Assembly: GCF_009601705.1 (NCBI RefSeq)
Contig: NZ_CP045687.1
Location: forward strand, 189,527 to 253,526
Origin: Sulfolobus sp. E5-1-F
Lineage (GTDB): Archaea > Thermoproteota > Thermoprotei_A > Sulfolobales > Sulfolobaceae
Length of the DNA: 64,000 nucleotides
Direction of reading: 5' to 3'
The notes below the pieces were generated by a model. The model searched no databases and had not been told where the DNA came from. It worked only from the letters and a program-made list of their open reading frames with translations. Of this stretch, positions 45,378-55,877 are shown in pieces; within the stretch, counting starts at the first letter, position 1; each line of letters begins with the position of its first letter. Made by a program: the position numbers and the translations under genes.

Positions 45378-46667
45378 ATGAACATAGAAAAAGAACTTAG
45401 AGAAAAGGGTGTGGAAATTTTAAGATTCACTTGGGTAGGGTTAGATGGTTATATTAGAGCAAAGGGAGCATATATTGACCACATAGATGAGTTATTAAAA
45501 ACGGGTATAGGCTTAACAATGGCAATGATGAGCTTTACCCCAATGGATTATATAAGTCCCCATGGGACATTTGGACCACAAGATGAGGACGTATTCCTTA
45601 CTCCAGACCTTAGCACACTCTCAATTTTTCCACCATCGGCCATTGTATTATGTAACTTATATAAGAGTGGGAGTCCATGGAATTATGATCCTAGAAGTAC
45701 ATTAATTAGAGCAATAGAAAAGGCGAAAGAACAATACGATTTCGACTTCAAGTCAGCCTTCGAAATAGAGTTCTATTTGACAAAGGATAGAAAACCAGTA
45801 GATGACGCTAGGTGTTTCGATCCTTCTGCATTTTATAATAATCAAATAATCCCAGAAATTGCTAAAACGTTAAGACAAATTAACATAGAACCAATAAGAA
45901 TAATAAAGGAATATGGACCAGGGCAGTATGAATTTGATATATTGCACAAGGATGCGTTAAGAAGCGCTGATGAGGTTGTTATATTTAAGGAAGTGGCAAG
46001 ACAAGTAGCAAGTAAACATGGGGTTGAGGCAAACTTTATGCCAAAACCATTTAATAAAATGGCTGGATCTGGTTTACATTTGAACATTAGCGTATGGAAA
46101 GATAATCAGAATTTGTTTTATAGCCCAAATGATAAGTATGGACTCAGTGACTTAGCTTATAACTTCATAGCTGGTTTATTGGAACATGCTAAAGCGTTAA
46201 CTGCAATAGCAGCGCCTACTATCAACTCCTACAAGAGACTAGTTCCAGGCTCTTGGGCGCCAACTAAAATAACCTATGGATATAACAATAAGTCTGCCAT
46301 GATAAGAATACCAACACCATATCCCGGAATGTCACAATTAGATAGAAGAATAGAATATAGAGTTCCAGATCCCTCAACAAATCCGTATCTTCTCTTAGTC
46401 GCGGTAATAGAGGCAGGATTAGATGGGATAGAAAAAGGATTAAAGCCTTCAGAAGCTGTTAATGAAAATGCGTACTATAGAAAAGATATTGATGACATAC
46501 CAAGAAATCTTAGAGAGGCACTGAATGAACTAAGAAAAGATACCAGATTAGTGGAAAGAATAGGCAAAGAGATTATTGATGAATTCATAAAGGTTAAGCT
46601 AGCCGAAGTAGAGGAATATGAAAGCTTAGTAACTGATTGGGAATACGAGGTGTATAGAAGATTATAA
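45378..46667 (+). CDS. Glutamine synthetase-like enzyme (GlnA family, group with amidohydrolase)
   Basis: 429 residues. The catalytic GS domain has EIEFYLTKD (metal-binding Glu), GPGQYEFDILH, KPFNKMAGSGLHLNISVW, INSYKRLVPGSWAPTKITYGY and RIEYRVPDPSTNPYLLL. The N-terminal half (LRFTWVGLDGYIRAKG; SPHGTFGPQDEDVFLTPDL) is shorter than in canonical GlnA. Together with the following amidohydrolase it forms the two halves seen fused in FluG-type proteins, so it is more likely a gamma-glutamyl-amide or -polyamine ligase than the housekeeping glutamine synthetase. Confidence 0.85.
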   Translation: MNIEKELREKGVEILRFTWVGLDGYIRAKGAYIDHIDELLKTGIGLTMAMMSFTPMDYISPHGTFGPQDEDVFLTPDLSTLSIFPPSAIVLCNLYKSGSPWNYDPRSTLIRAIEKAKEQYDFDFKSAFEIEFYLTKDRKPVDDARCFDPSAFYNNQIIPEIAKTLRQINIEPIRIIKEYGPGQYEFDILHKDALRSADEVVIFKEVARQVASKHGVEANFMPKPFNKMAGSGLHLNISVWKDNQNLFYSPNDKYGLSDLAYNFIAGLLEHAKALTAIAAPTINSYKRLVPGSWAPTKITYGYNNKSAMIRIPTPYPGMSQLDRRIEYRVPDPSTNPYLLLVAVIEAGLDGIEKGLKPSEAVNENAYYRKDIDDIPRNLREALNELRKDTRLVERIGKEIIDEFIKVKLAEVEEYESLVTDWEYEVYRRL

Positions 46668-47722
46668 TAGATTCCCATGCCCACTGGTTCTCTGCTGAGG
46701 TAATGAGTGAAAAGGAGTTTATAATGGCTTCAGCTGAATCTTGGCTCGAAAACGAAATAAGTGCAGATACGTTTACGATGAATCAATTGAGGCCATTCTA
46801 CCTATATTTAAGGAATGAACTTAAAGTATTATTAGGTAAGAATTTCATAGAAGAAAGAAATAAGTTGATCAAGAATGATCCAGTAAGCTACATGCGATTT
46901 CTATTTGATGATGCTGGAATTGAGGGATTTGTAATAGATACTGGATTTGGAAATAAGGAAATGGAAATACCTGCAAAATTAAAGTTACTATTCAGAATAG
47001 AGAGTATTATTAACGATAGCATCTTCCAAATGCCGTTCGATAAAGCCTTAGAGTACTTTGAGGAAACCTTAAGGGAAAAAATAAGAAAAGAAGGATATAA
47101 TGGTTTTAAGAGTATAATAGCTTATAGAACTGGATTACAAGTGAACTGCAATATAGAACAAGCTAGAAGAGATTTTTATAGTAACGAGAGGGAGTGGTTT
47201 GGCAAGGTCGCAAAGGGATTTAGAGATTATCTACTTTGCGAAACCTTGAGAATAGCTAGAGAGTTAAAAGTTCCCGTACAAATTCACACAGGAGCTGGAG
47301 ATAGAGATATTAAGCTAGAACTATCAAGACCTTCATACCTAACTAATGTTGTTAGGAAGTATGAAGGAAAGGTGATTTTCGTGCACGCTGGTTATCCTTA
47401 TCACAGGGAGGCAGCTTGGATGTCCTATCTTTTTCCCTCAGTTTACCTAGACACCTCGCAAGTAATACCATTTGCACCCTTAGCAGCTTATACTATACTA
47501 AATGAAATTTTTGAGGTAGCCCCATTAAACAAGGTGATGCATGGCTCTGACGCGTTTCATATTCCAGAAATAGCTTGGCTTGCAGCTAAACTAGCTAAAA
47601 AGGCTATACATAAAACCACAGAAATTATGATTGAAAAAAATATATTAAATGAAAAAGAGGGTAAAGAAATGGTTGAGAGATTCTTATACTATAATCCTAA
47701 GGAAATGTTTGGGTTCGATTAA
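46661..47722 (+). CDS. Amidohydrolase-2 family metal hydrolase, probable AUU start
   Basis: TIM-barrel hydrolase. Metal ligands: the HxH pair in IIDSHAHWFSAEV, a His in PVQIHTGAGDRD, another in IFVHAGYPYH and the Asp in MHGSDAFHIPE. The first ATG in frame (46703) would cut off the HxH pair. Upstream the frame is closed by TAG at 46655, leaving only AAG ATT ATA ATA GAT. ATT at 46661 has gaggtg 8 nt upstream (46647-46652) and overlaps the preceding stop by 7 nt, so I propose AUU as start (353 residues). Its C-terminus overlaps the convergent PNGase A gene by 39 nt. Confidence 0.75.
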   Translation: MIIDSHAHWFSAEVMSEKEFIMASAESWLENEISADTFTMNQLRPFYLYLRNELKVLLGKNFIEERNKLIKNDPVSYMRFLFDDAGIEGFVIDTGFGNKEMEIPAKLKLLFRIESIINDSIFQMPFDKALEYFEETLREKIRKEGYNGFKSIIAYRTGLQVNCNIEQARRDFYSNEREWFGKVAKGFRDYLLCETLRIARELKVPVQIHTGAGDRDIKLELSRPSYLTNVVRKYEGKVIFVHAGYPYHREAAWMSYLFPSVYLDTSQVIPFAPLAAYTILNEIFEVAPLNKVMHGSDAFHIPEIAWLAAKLAKKAIHKTTEIMIEKNILNEKEGKEMVERFLYYNPKEMFGFD

Positions 47723-49525
47723 AAACTCGCTGTGGGCATTAGGAGGATCGGCATTGGTGATTGGAATAAATTGGACTTTGTAATATACATAATATCCTGC
47801 AAAGTAAGAAGTGGAATTCTGCAGACCCTCAGCAGAAAATATCTCCTTGTAACCATTCCCATTAAGGAGTATATAATTAATTAAGTTCTTAGCAGTTACA
47901 GCATTGTTAGAAGTTGTTGAGACGAGAACTGCACCACCATAACGATTTATAACCTCTATGATTCCACTAGACCCCCCAACTGCACTAACGTTTTCCATAG
48001 TCCTAATAGTCAAATTCTGCTTATCAAATATGTTAGTATAGTTATAGTATATCCATAAATCTAAAGTACCATTCTCGGCATAAGATAAGTTGAAAGGTAT
48101 AACGTGAGGATTAGATATAGGAGCCTCAAATACAGACAATTGCATAAATATAGGATAATATACATCATAATATAGCGTGGCATTATATAGAGAACCACTT
48201 TCACTTGCGTATTCGATGAATTTCTCACCTAAATATGCCTTTTCGTAAAGCTGGTTAAATGTTTGATAAGCGTAAAATCTTCCTTCTTGAACAACATCAC
48301 AGTATTCGATTCCATCTTTAAACTGTAATATCGCAGAGTAGTTAAGTAAATATGATCCTCCTTCTTGATAATATTCTCCAACAAAACCTGGATTGAAAAT
48401 CGGTGAAGAATCCATAAATCTACTATATGCCGTTAGCAATTTAACTGAAATTAATGGATTTGACACATTAACCCATAACATTAATACTCCTGCTATATCC
48501 CAATCATAAGCTGTAGTACCAGTTAATTGCAAAGCTGTCTCTAGGTTAGTTACTGTAACTGCTATAGTATTATTTAGCGAACTTATTGCTAATAGTGGCG
48601 TTAGGTCTATAATATAAGGAGTATGGAAAGATAAGGTATTTATTGACGTTACTGGCTTCCACCAGAGTGGATCTATCCCACCAGTATATATTGTCTGATA
48701 AGGATTAACAATACCAACTAGTCTATTATTGTAAAATACTTGAGTCTCCCTAGTTGCTGGCTCATTGGCATACCATAACTCATCTAGTCCTCCACCCTCT
48801 TCATATAATAATAAGGCCATTCTATAAGTACCATTTGGTATTGTTAAATTTTGTGAAATATAATCGTTCAATGGATTCAATATTACGTAAGAGTAATTGT
48901 ACTTATTTAAAAATAGTGGTATAAAGTAATTAGGTAACCCTTTAGGCGGATTACCGGGATATAAGTAAAGTGTTACATTCATCTTATATATTCCAGTTAT
49001 CCCAATCTTAGCGTCGTAGAAGTTCTCTAAAACTAATTGAAAAGTCACATTACCGCTCAATAAATTTTCAAACATTGTGAGATCAGCCTCTGCCGTTGAA
49101 TTTAGAAACTCTTGAGTCGAACCCCAGAATATGGGAACACCATTTGCAAATATATAAACTGGCCTATCATACTGAGCTCCGTTAGACTCGTTTATGCTAA
49201 CATTTAAAATTAACATGCTATAATTACCCTTCGGTATATTGACGTGCACAATATAAGGGGTTAAGCCACTGTTGTTAAAAATAGCGTTAGTTGCTATTCT
49301 TATCACTACTGGAGTAACGTTAGGAGGATGAATCTGATAAGCCTCGAATGAATAATATGGAGGATCATACGGTATTTTTCCACTGTTTAAGATAGTAATA
49401 TTCCCTAATATTAATGGACGTGCATTACCATAGGTTATTTGCGAACTAGCTATAGGCATTATAATAGTTATAGCTAAAATTGAAAATAATAGAATTAGAG
49501 CAACACTCTTCCTCATTATTTTCAC
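47684..49525 (-). CDS. Secreted peptide-N-glycosidase A-like protein
   Basis: 613 residues with a signal peptide (SVALILLFSILAITIIMPIASS). The domain pattern fits PNGase A (removal of N-glycans from glycoproteins): FEAYQIHPPNVTPVVIRI, HVNIPKGNYSMLILNVSINESN, GGIDPLWWKPVTSINTLSFHTPYIIDLTPLL and a Tyr/Asn-rich C-terminal half. N-x-S/T sequons are frequent. Its start overlaps by 4 nt the stop of the S53 protease gene, so the two secreted enzymes are co-expressed. They should act together on glycoproteins in the acidic medium. Confidence 0.8.
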   Translation of the reverse strand: MKIMRKSVALILLFSILAITIIMPIASSQITYGNARPLILGNITILNSGKIPYDPPYYSFEAYQIHPPNVTPVVIRIATNAIFNNSGLTPYIVHVNIPKGNYSMLILNVSINESNGAQYDRPVYIFANGVPIFWGSTQEFLNSTAEADLTMFENLLSGNVTFQLVLENFYDAKIGITGIYKMNVTLYLYPGNPPKGLPNYFIPLFLNKYNYSYVILNPLNDYISQNLTIPNGTYRMALLLYEEGGGLDELWYANEPATRETQVFYNNRLVGIVNPYQTIYTGGIDPLWWKPVTSINTLSFHTPYIIDLTPLLAISSLNNTIAVTVTNLETALQLTGTTAYDWDIAGVLMLWVNVSNPLISVKLLTAYSRFMDSSPIFNPGFVGEYYQEGGSYLLNYSAILQFKDGIEYCDVVQEGRFYAYQTFNQLYEKAYLGEKFIEYASESGSLYNATLYYDVYYPIFMQLSVFEAPISNPHVIPFNLSYAENGTLDLWIYYNYTNIFDKQNLTIRTMENVSAVGGSSGIIEVINRYGGAVLVSTTSNNAVTAKNLINYILLNGNGYKEIFSAEGLQNSTSYFAGYYVYYKVQFIPITNADPPNAHSEFLIEPKHFLRIIV

Positions 49526-52500
49526 CTCCTCCTCATGAATACAAACAATAGAATAATAGCTATTATTGCTATTATTAAGGAAATTATTGCTACTACAGTT
49601 AATAAATTCACTGTTCCTTGTAATGTTGTAATACGGCCTTGTACAGTTATGAGATGGTAATTATTTAAGATGTTAAACGTCAAATTGTATGGCAACCCAT
49701 CAGATACGCTTACCGTAAATACGTATTGACCATCAGAAAGTTGAGAAGCATTAAATGGTATGCTTAGACTTATTGATGAAGGTGTAGATGAAACTATACT
49801 ATAACCTACTGGCTTGTTATTCATCAAAACTCCTAGAAGTCTTAGATATTCCCCAGTTATGTTAACAATTATTGATTCTTTAGATACAGTAACATTTGTT
49901 GTTGATAAGTACGTTATCTTAGGGGCAGGTGTTGCAGATAAGTCAGTTACGTTATACATACTAACACCACTTAGGCTAATTACTGAATTTGGTTGCAAGA
50001 ATGCATACTTTGAATTCTGTATTACCGATGAGGTTATTGTGACATTGGAATCATTAGCAACTATCGCAATATCATTCCCTCCTATTTTAGATCCTATAAT
50101 TGAGACTGAAGAGTTCTTTAGCACTAACTGGTTAATATTCGATGATGTTATCATCACGTTTGAGTTCTTAACAGTTATCGTATTAGCTATAACGTTATCT
50201 AGAATAACATTCATTCCGTTAATTGTTATATTATTTGACTTAACATTAGATAGCAGATATGTTGTGGAGTTGATTCTTGACAATAATAGTGAATCAAGAG
50301 ATTTACTGCTTATTACAATATTATTGATGAAAGTATAAGGCATTACATTAATGAAGTTAAAGGAACTTGGAGTAGAATATAAATTGTAACCATTCCAAGA
50401 TACGCCAGAAACTATGACATTCCAAGGACCAGCTAACGAATATACAGAAGATCCTTGAAAAATAGAACCATAAAATATGGATGGAACATTATAAATACCA
50501 ACCCATTCTCCCAAAGTAGAATTATATTGTAATGGTATCCCAGCCTCAGATCCTATGATTAACTGTTCATAATTAAGGGAAGTCGGTAATATTGTCGCAG
50601 TGAACATTCCATATCTAACCGGAGTACCATTAGGATAAGTTATGTTGGCGTAGATTTTCAGAATTTCACCTTCATAGACTACGCTATCCACCTTTACATT
50701 TAGTGTCAAGTTAGCTGGGGAAACGTAAAATGATGTAACAAAGTTGGCTTTGACTAACCCAGTAGAAGTGTTACTCACAGATTGTATTACGACATTATAG
50801 AATCCAGGAGAAGCATCAAAAGGTATTGTAAAGTTAGCGTAATAGAGCAAGAAGAGTAAGTAAACGCCGAATTGTATTATATCTGGAGCTGGATTGAGTT
50901 TAACCTGCCCTACAAGGTTACCATGTTGATTATAAATATATGCAGTGACGTTAGACGTAAATATACCTGTAAGTTCTGGTGTCAGCACTTCATCAATTAT
51001 AGTTATGTTTTGCCCAGGAGAAGCTGCTGGAAAACCATCGTTAATTGGAGTTAAAATTGCACCAAAACTATACTCACCAAAGTATATATAAGAGAAAGCA
51101 CTACCGTATGAGTTATTTACTATTAGTAAATAAGTACCTTGTGGTAATGGAGGAAGTAGGGCGTAACTACCCTCATATAATCCTGGAGCCATCATCATTA
51201 AGGGTACAGAAGCCAATAGCTTACCACTACTACTAACTAGATATGCTGTAACGCTTTGATTAACAACTGGACTACCATTAGGATAGTATATCCAAGCCTC
51301 AATGCCGAATGGTGAGTTATATGGAATAGGAAAGCTATAAGGATAAGGAATTGGAGATATAATATTGATCGACTCGCCAACATCAACTTCTACAGTTCCT
51401 ACTCCAGTAAACTGATCAGAACTACCGTTAACTACTATTTCCCAGACATTTGGTGGATCATTAGAAGTTATAGTATAATTTCCAACCCAATAGGTACCAT
51501 TAAAGGATAAGGGTACTGTTCCCAGATATCCCTCACTAGTATAGATATAAGCGTTAAAACTACCTTGACTAACAATTGTGTTATTAGGATAAGTTATATA
51601 CGCAGTTATTGTAAAAGTAGAGCCATAGAAGTACCAAGGTTGAAAAACTCCAGGCTCAAAAGTACTTACTGATATCGCTAAACTCTTGGATAGTAAATGC
51701 TTTATGATAAATCCTAACATCCCGGCATTTGGACTTCCCAAGCCAGTAACTAGATTGTATGAGGAATTAGCATAATAATAACCATTATATCCCAAACTTA
51801 TTTGATGGAAGGCCTCATGATATAAAGTAGCATTTTGATAGATCTCATAAAGTATTGGATTTACCAAACCTAATGGATGACCAATAATTCCATCTATATC
51901 AGCAATAATTCCAGCCCACAATGGAGCAGATAAACTTGTTCCTCCAATTACCGCCTCTTGACCTAAGGCATAGATTGTAAACCCAGTATATGGATTGGCG
52001 TCTGCTGCAACGTCTGGAATAGCCCTATAGTTTGAGTGGGTAATATAGCGCTGATACCAAGGAGCTGGGAATAACTGACTATATCCACCTCCAGAGCTCA
52101 CGCTACCTTGGACTACACCAAAATACAATGGATTAACACTCCATGCGATCTCAGCACCATAATTCCCTGAAGCATTATAAGTGGAAATATATCCGCTAGT
52201 AATATTAGCAAATAGTGTAGTACCACCTACAGCTGTAACGAAAGGAGATGATGCAGGATAATTAGCTGAAGCGTAAACAGTTGGTAAATCATTGTATGCA
52301 CCTAAATCTCCCGATGAAGCTAAAAATGTAATTCCCTCTGCCGACCCCAACTCAAAGTAATAGTCGTAATAAGGATAGTTAGGAAATAGTATACCATTGA
52401 ATACTGCATAAAAGCCTGAAGCACCAAATAGTATCCCGGGAAGGCCCCAACTCATTGAAACTACTTGCGCTAGATCCTCGCTTACTACAACATCAATTGC

Positions 52501-53448
52501 TGAAAACAATCCTTCTAAGGTTTCCGATGGGGCAACTACTAGTAAAATATTTGCATATGGAGCAGCCGTATGAGCTGCTTCAACATCTAACGCAACTTCT
52601 TCGTACCAACCAGTAAACAACCCATTTTCTGGATTATAAGGACCTACTGGTAATACGGTCAAGTTTATCGATGGCAAACCGAATTTAGCATCAAACAGAT
52701 TTATATCTTGATATATTTCTGGGTCACCATAGGCATCTATTATCGCAATTGTAACTTTTTTATCAGCAGTCGAGTTTAGTAGCGGAGTTATATTGTAAGC
52801 CCCCTCAATGACTTTTGGAGTGTACCAGCTTGCTGAGAATTGGAAAGTATAGACAAATGATGAATAAACTTGTTTATTAGGTATTAAATTGCCATTTTCA
52901 AATTTACCTAACTGAATTAAAGGTAGTGATACGTTAGTGAAGTTTGTTAAACCACCTATTAGTATGTTATCAAGAACAGATGGTATTTTAACGTTACTAG
53001 CAGGCTTATAGTATATCTGGCCACTAGCTGATTTGGCTAATACGAAACTAGTCCCAAAAATTGATGAAACAAGGGAAACTGGTGCCTCAGCCATAATTTC
53101 AAAAGGACTCTTGTACACTATTGCGAAACCCTTACTCTCAAGATATCTTATAGTTTCGTTAACCTTCTCTTGATTACTAAACATCGAGATAAGCTGAGCG
53201 TTACTTAGTGGCTTAATTTGATGGTTAGCAACTTCTTGTGCTACAAGATAAAGTTCATTAAGATTCTTTGGAGGGATAAAGAAGTAAAGAATAATGTTAG
53301 TATTTGACGGTAGAGATGAGATAATGTTAGACTGGGGATAGCTAGGGTTTATAGAGGTTGTGGAATATGCTATAGATATTAAGGGGAATAAAACGGATAT
53401 TAACAAAAAAGTAGATATAACTATAACTTGTATTATTCTACTTTCCAT
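49522..53448 (-). CDS. Secreted S53 (kumamolisin-like) protease with Ig-like and beta-helix tail
   Basis: 1308 residues. Signal peptide (VIVISTFLLISVLFPLISIA), pro-kumamolisin activation domain (about 40-190), then the S53 catalytic domain with Glu284 and Asp288 (YEEVALDVEAAH) and Ser505 in GGTSLSAPLWAG. Acid-stable endopeptidases of this type fit growth at pH 2-4. After about residue 600 come several Ig-like domains (YPNGSPV and YPNGTPV repeats), a repetitive beta-helix-like stretch (NNITINGMNVILDNVIANTI, NSNVMITSS, NSSVSIIGS), and a C-terminal membrane anchor (VAIISLIIAIIAIILLFVFMRRR). The TATA box tataaaag is at 53471-53478, 26 nt before the ATG. Confidence 0.9.
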   Translation of the reverse strand: MESRIIQVIVISTFLLISVLFPLISIAYSTTSINPSYPQSNIISSLPSNTNIILYFFIPPKNLNELYLVAQEVANHQIKPLSNAQLISMFSNQEKVNETIRYLESKGFAIVYKSPFEIMAEAPVSLVSSIFGTSFVLAKSASGQIYYKPASNVKIPSVLDNILIGGLTNFTNVSLPLIQLGKFENGNLIPNKQVYSSFVYTFQFSASWYTPKVIEGAYNITPLLNSTADKKVTIAIIDAYGDPEIYQDINLFDAKFGLPSINLTVLPVGPYNPENGLFTGWYEEVALDVEAAHTAAPYANILLVVAPSETLEGLFSAIDVVVSEDLAQVVSMSWGLPGILFGASGFYAVFNGILFPNYPYYDYYFELGSAEGITFLASSGDLGAYNDLPTVYASANYPASSPFVTAVGGTTLFANITSGYISTYNASGNYGAEIAWSVNPLYFGVVQGSVSSGGGYSQLFPAPWYQRYITHSNYRAIPDVAADANPYTGFTIYALGQEAVIGGTSLSAPLWAGIIADIDGIIGHPLGLVNPILYEIYQNATLYHEAFHQISLGYNGYYYANSSYNLVTGLGSPNAGMLGFIIKHLLSKSLAISVSTFEPGVFQPWYFYGSTFTITAYITYPNNTIVSQGSFNAYIYTSEGYLGTVPLSFNGTYWVGNYTITSNDPPNVWEIVVNGSSDQFTGVGTVEVDVGESINIISPIPYPYSFPIPYNSPFGIEAWIYYPNGSPVVNQSVTAYLVSSSGKLLASVPLMMMAPGLYEGSYALLPPLPQGTYLLIVNNSYGSAFSYIYFGEYSFGAILTPINDGFPAASPGQNITIIDEVLTPELTGIFTSNVTAYIYNQHGNLVGQVKLNPAPDIIQFGVYLLFLLYYANFTIPFDASPGFYNVVIQSVSNTSTGLVKANFVTSFYVSPANLTLNVKVDSVVYEGEILKIYANITYPNGTPVRYGMFTATILPTSLNYEQLIIGSEAGIPLQYNSTLGEWVGIYNVPSIFYGSIFQGSSVYSLAGPWNVIVSGVSWNGYNLYSTPSSFNFINVMPYTFINNIVISSKSLDSLLLSRINSTTYLLSNVKSNNITINGMNVILDNVIANTITVKNSNVMITSSNINQLVLKNSSVSIIGSKIGGNDIAIVANDSNVTITSSVIQNSKYAFLQPNSVISLSGVSMYNVTDLSATPAPKITYLSTTNVTVSKESIIVNITGEYLRLLGVLMNNKPVGYSIVSSTPSSISLSIPFNASQLSDGQYVFTVSVSDGLPYNLTFNILNNYHLITVQGRITTLQGTVNLLTVVAIISLIIAIIAIILLFVFMRRR

Positions 53449-53540
53449 ATAATTAATAAACCTTCACGCATATAAAAGAATTACTTCAAAGTAAAATCAT
53501 AAAAAGATTCTTTCACAAAAAAGGAATTATCCAATGAAGA

Positions 53541-53560
53541 GAAAAACAAAAATAAAAAGC
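53541..53560 (-). terminator. U-rich terminator after sso7d
   Basis: On the minus strand the transcript reads gctttttatttttgttttt about 30 nt after the Sso7d stop. Long U-runs end transcription in Sulfolobus. A strong terminator fits a highly expressed gene. Confidence 0.55.
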
Positions 53561-53589
53561 TTCTCACTTTCTATTTTAACCTTGTCCGT

Positions 53590-53832
<243 letters not shown>

Positions 53833-54083
53833 CTATTAACAAGAGTAAGACTTAAAGGAAATCCTTAGCGCAATCTAAAGTTATTACCTTAGCCCATACA
53901 AAAAACAAAGCTATCTTTGACGTTAAGCATACTCCGCATAAACATAATATATTTACTTACCATTTTATAGCGAAATCATTTATATTATCTAAATCTAAAA
54001 GATTGTGTCCTAAGAAAACATTACATGTCATTTTGTAGAAAAAAATATAAGTCATTTAAAAAACACTTATTCTAGTGAAAAAT

Positions 54084-54377
54084 ATGACAATGGCAGAAGC
54101 ACTAAACAAGATTATGAAAAACAGAACAACTACTCTAAAACTATCCTATTATCCCTTCCTATTAGCAGTAAAGGACAATATACCAGAACTAGATATAATG
54201 CTGAAAAGAAAAAGAGAACTAAACTATTACTTAGACAAATTATATAACGAAAGCAAAAAATACTTACTAAAATACGCTAAAGATAAGTACTATTGCGTGT
54301 GCGGAAGAACATTCCCTTCAGCGTATGACTTTTACACTCACGTTTTCAGAGAGCATAAATTAAGCATTAGGAATTAA
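54084..54377 (+). CDS. Small protein with one C2H2-like zinc finger
   Basis: 97 residues from the ATG at 54084 ([14 protein letters not shown]); a GTG three codons earlier is the other candidate, but the TATA box catttaaaa is centred 27 nt before 54084. The first 70 residues are basic and helical. The end is a single finger, [23 protein letters not shown]: Cys-x-Cys and His-x4-His, with one residue between the cysteines instead of two. Probably DNA-binding. Its stop overlaps the convergent APC permease gene by 4 nt. Confidence 0.65.
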   Translation: MTMAEALNKIMKNRTTTLKLSYYPFLLAVKDNIPELDIMLKRKRELNYYLDKLYNESKKYLLKYAKDKYYCVCGRTFPSAYDFYTHVFREHKLSIRN

Positions 54378-55873
54378 TCCGGTGGTATCTCCTTATATAC
54401 TAACCTTAAATCTATACCCTTACTCTTCCTATAAAGATAAGATGATATATAAATAATAGCGCCTAAGCCTATTAAGCTAACTATGTAAGCTATTCCCGGC
54501 CAATAGGGTGCGCCGTTATCAGTTATAACGCCAAAGTAAGGATTAGTAAATGCCTCATAACCCATAAAACCCAAAAACGCAATCGAAAGTACAGCCGATA
54601 TTATCATACCTAAATTTCTCTCACTTAAAGCTTGTCTAACACCAGCAATCGATACTAATATTAAGTAAGCAATAGCTAAAGGAGTATAACTGTATAAAGC
54701 CTCATATCCGTTAGGACTTATTATCGGAAATGCTAAAAATACTAAGGTCACTGCAAAATCCAAGAGATGAGCATAAGCAGGAGAACCTTGCTTATTCAGT
54801 CTTGAAAATATCTCTGGAAATAACCTATCGAAAGAGAAGGCAAAAACATATCTAGCGAAAACCACAACACCAAAAGCCATAACAAAGAACTCCCAAGCTA
54901 TTAAGCTTATCCCTATAAACCACTCCAAAGCATAGTTATTAGCTAAAGCAATACTGACTGTCCAGAAATTATAAGTATACGTTGGATATAAGGAAAAGTT
55001 GAACCCATAGCCTCCTGCAAAATCCATCAAAAAGAATGGAATTGTTATAAAGATAAGCGTTAATAAGCTGCCCAAAATTAGATTATATCTTATCCCATTC
55101 TTACTCCTTATTTCCGAGGCAACAGCTGGTCCAGCATATAACCAAATATAGGCAAATGATGCGAAATAAGGAATCATGTAAAACGTAGCAGGCAAACTAA
55201 ATGTTGGGCCAGAATAAGGTTGAGCAGTTAAATTAAAGTCCTTTAAGAAAGGTTGAATTGCAACGTGAAAGTTTGAAATGTTGAAAACTAATACTAAGAT
55301 TGCAACGAATATACCTAAAAGTGAAAACACACCTAGGGCAGAAGTCAAAGTATAGCCCCACTTAGGTCTAAGAATATTAATAAGAATTATTATTAGAAAT
55401 GCAAATGCAGCCAAACCATAAGCCAAGAACGCATTATTCGTAGTAAACACGCTATTTGCGAGACCAATTAAATAGGGCTGAGAATTTAAAGTACCTATAG
55501 TTAATAATACAGCATTAATTGCTGATACAGAAAAGAAAGCTGATAGTGCGAAGTATGGAGGCATATTGAACGCTAATGCAATACCCATTATCGCACCTAA
55601 AGGACCATTAAGCTTTCTAGATAACCATACGTAATCACCACCAGTCCTAGGAATCTTGGAAATAAAGTACGTATAAAGGAAGACTAAGGGAAGAGTAAAT
55701 AAGAAAGTTAATATGGAAGCTATCCATAATACAGCACCCTTAACTATGTAAGGACTTATCCCAATGAAAGTAGCTAATCCTGCACCCATGTTAGCAACAT
55801 TCAACATTGTAGCGTCCAACAAGGAGACCTTCTTAACAAGGCCAGAAGTTTCCCTAACGAACAGCTTTGCCAT
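54374..55873 (-). CDS. APC-superfamily amino acid permease
   Basis: 499 residues, 12 or more helices. The N-terminal loop [20 protein letters not shown] is the first-helix break of the APC family (GxG), followed by the permease motif [28 protein letters not shown]. The end is a cytoplasmic [23 protein letters not shown]-like tttaaaaat about 26 nt before the ATG indicates its own promoter although the gene lies 4 bp after the GT-C-like gene. Substrate unknown; amino acids or polyamines are usual. Confidence 0.85.
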   Translation of the reverse strand: MAKLFVRETSGLVKKVSLLDATMLNVANMGAGLATFIGISPYIVKGAVLWIASILTFLFTLPLVFLYTYFISKIPRTGGDYVWLSRKLNGPLGAIMGIALAFNMPPYFALSAFFSVSAINAVLLTIGTLNSQPYLIGLANSVFTTNNAFLAYGLAAFAFLIIILINILRPKWGYTLTSALGVFSLLGIFVAILVLVFNISNFHVAIQPFLKDFNLTAQPYSGPTFSLPATFYMIPYFASFAYIWLYAGPAVASEIRSKNGIRYNLILGSLLTLIFITIPFFLMDFAGGYGFNFSLYPTYTYNFWTVSIALANNYALEWFIGISLIAWEFFVMAFGVVVFARYVFAFSFDRLFPEIFSRLNKQGSPAYAHLLDFAVTLVFLAFPIISPNGYEALYSYTPLAIAYLILVSIAGVRQALSERNLGMIISAVLSIAFLGFMGYEAFTNPYFGVITDNGAPYWPGIAYIVSLIGLGAIIYISSYLYRKSKGIDLRLVYKEIPPD

Positions 55874-55877
55874 AATC

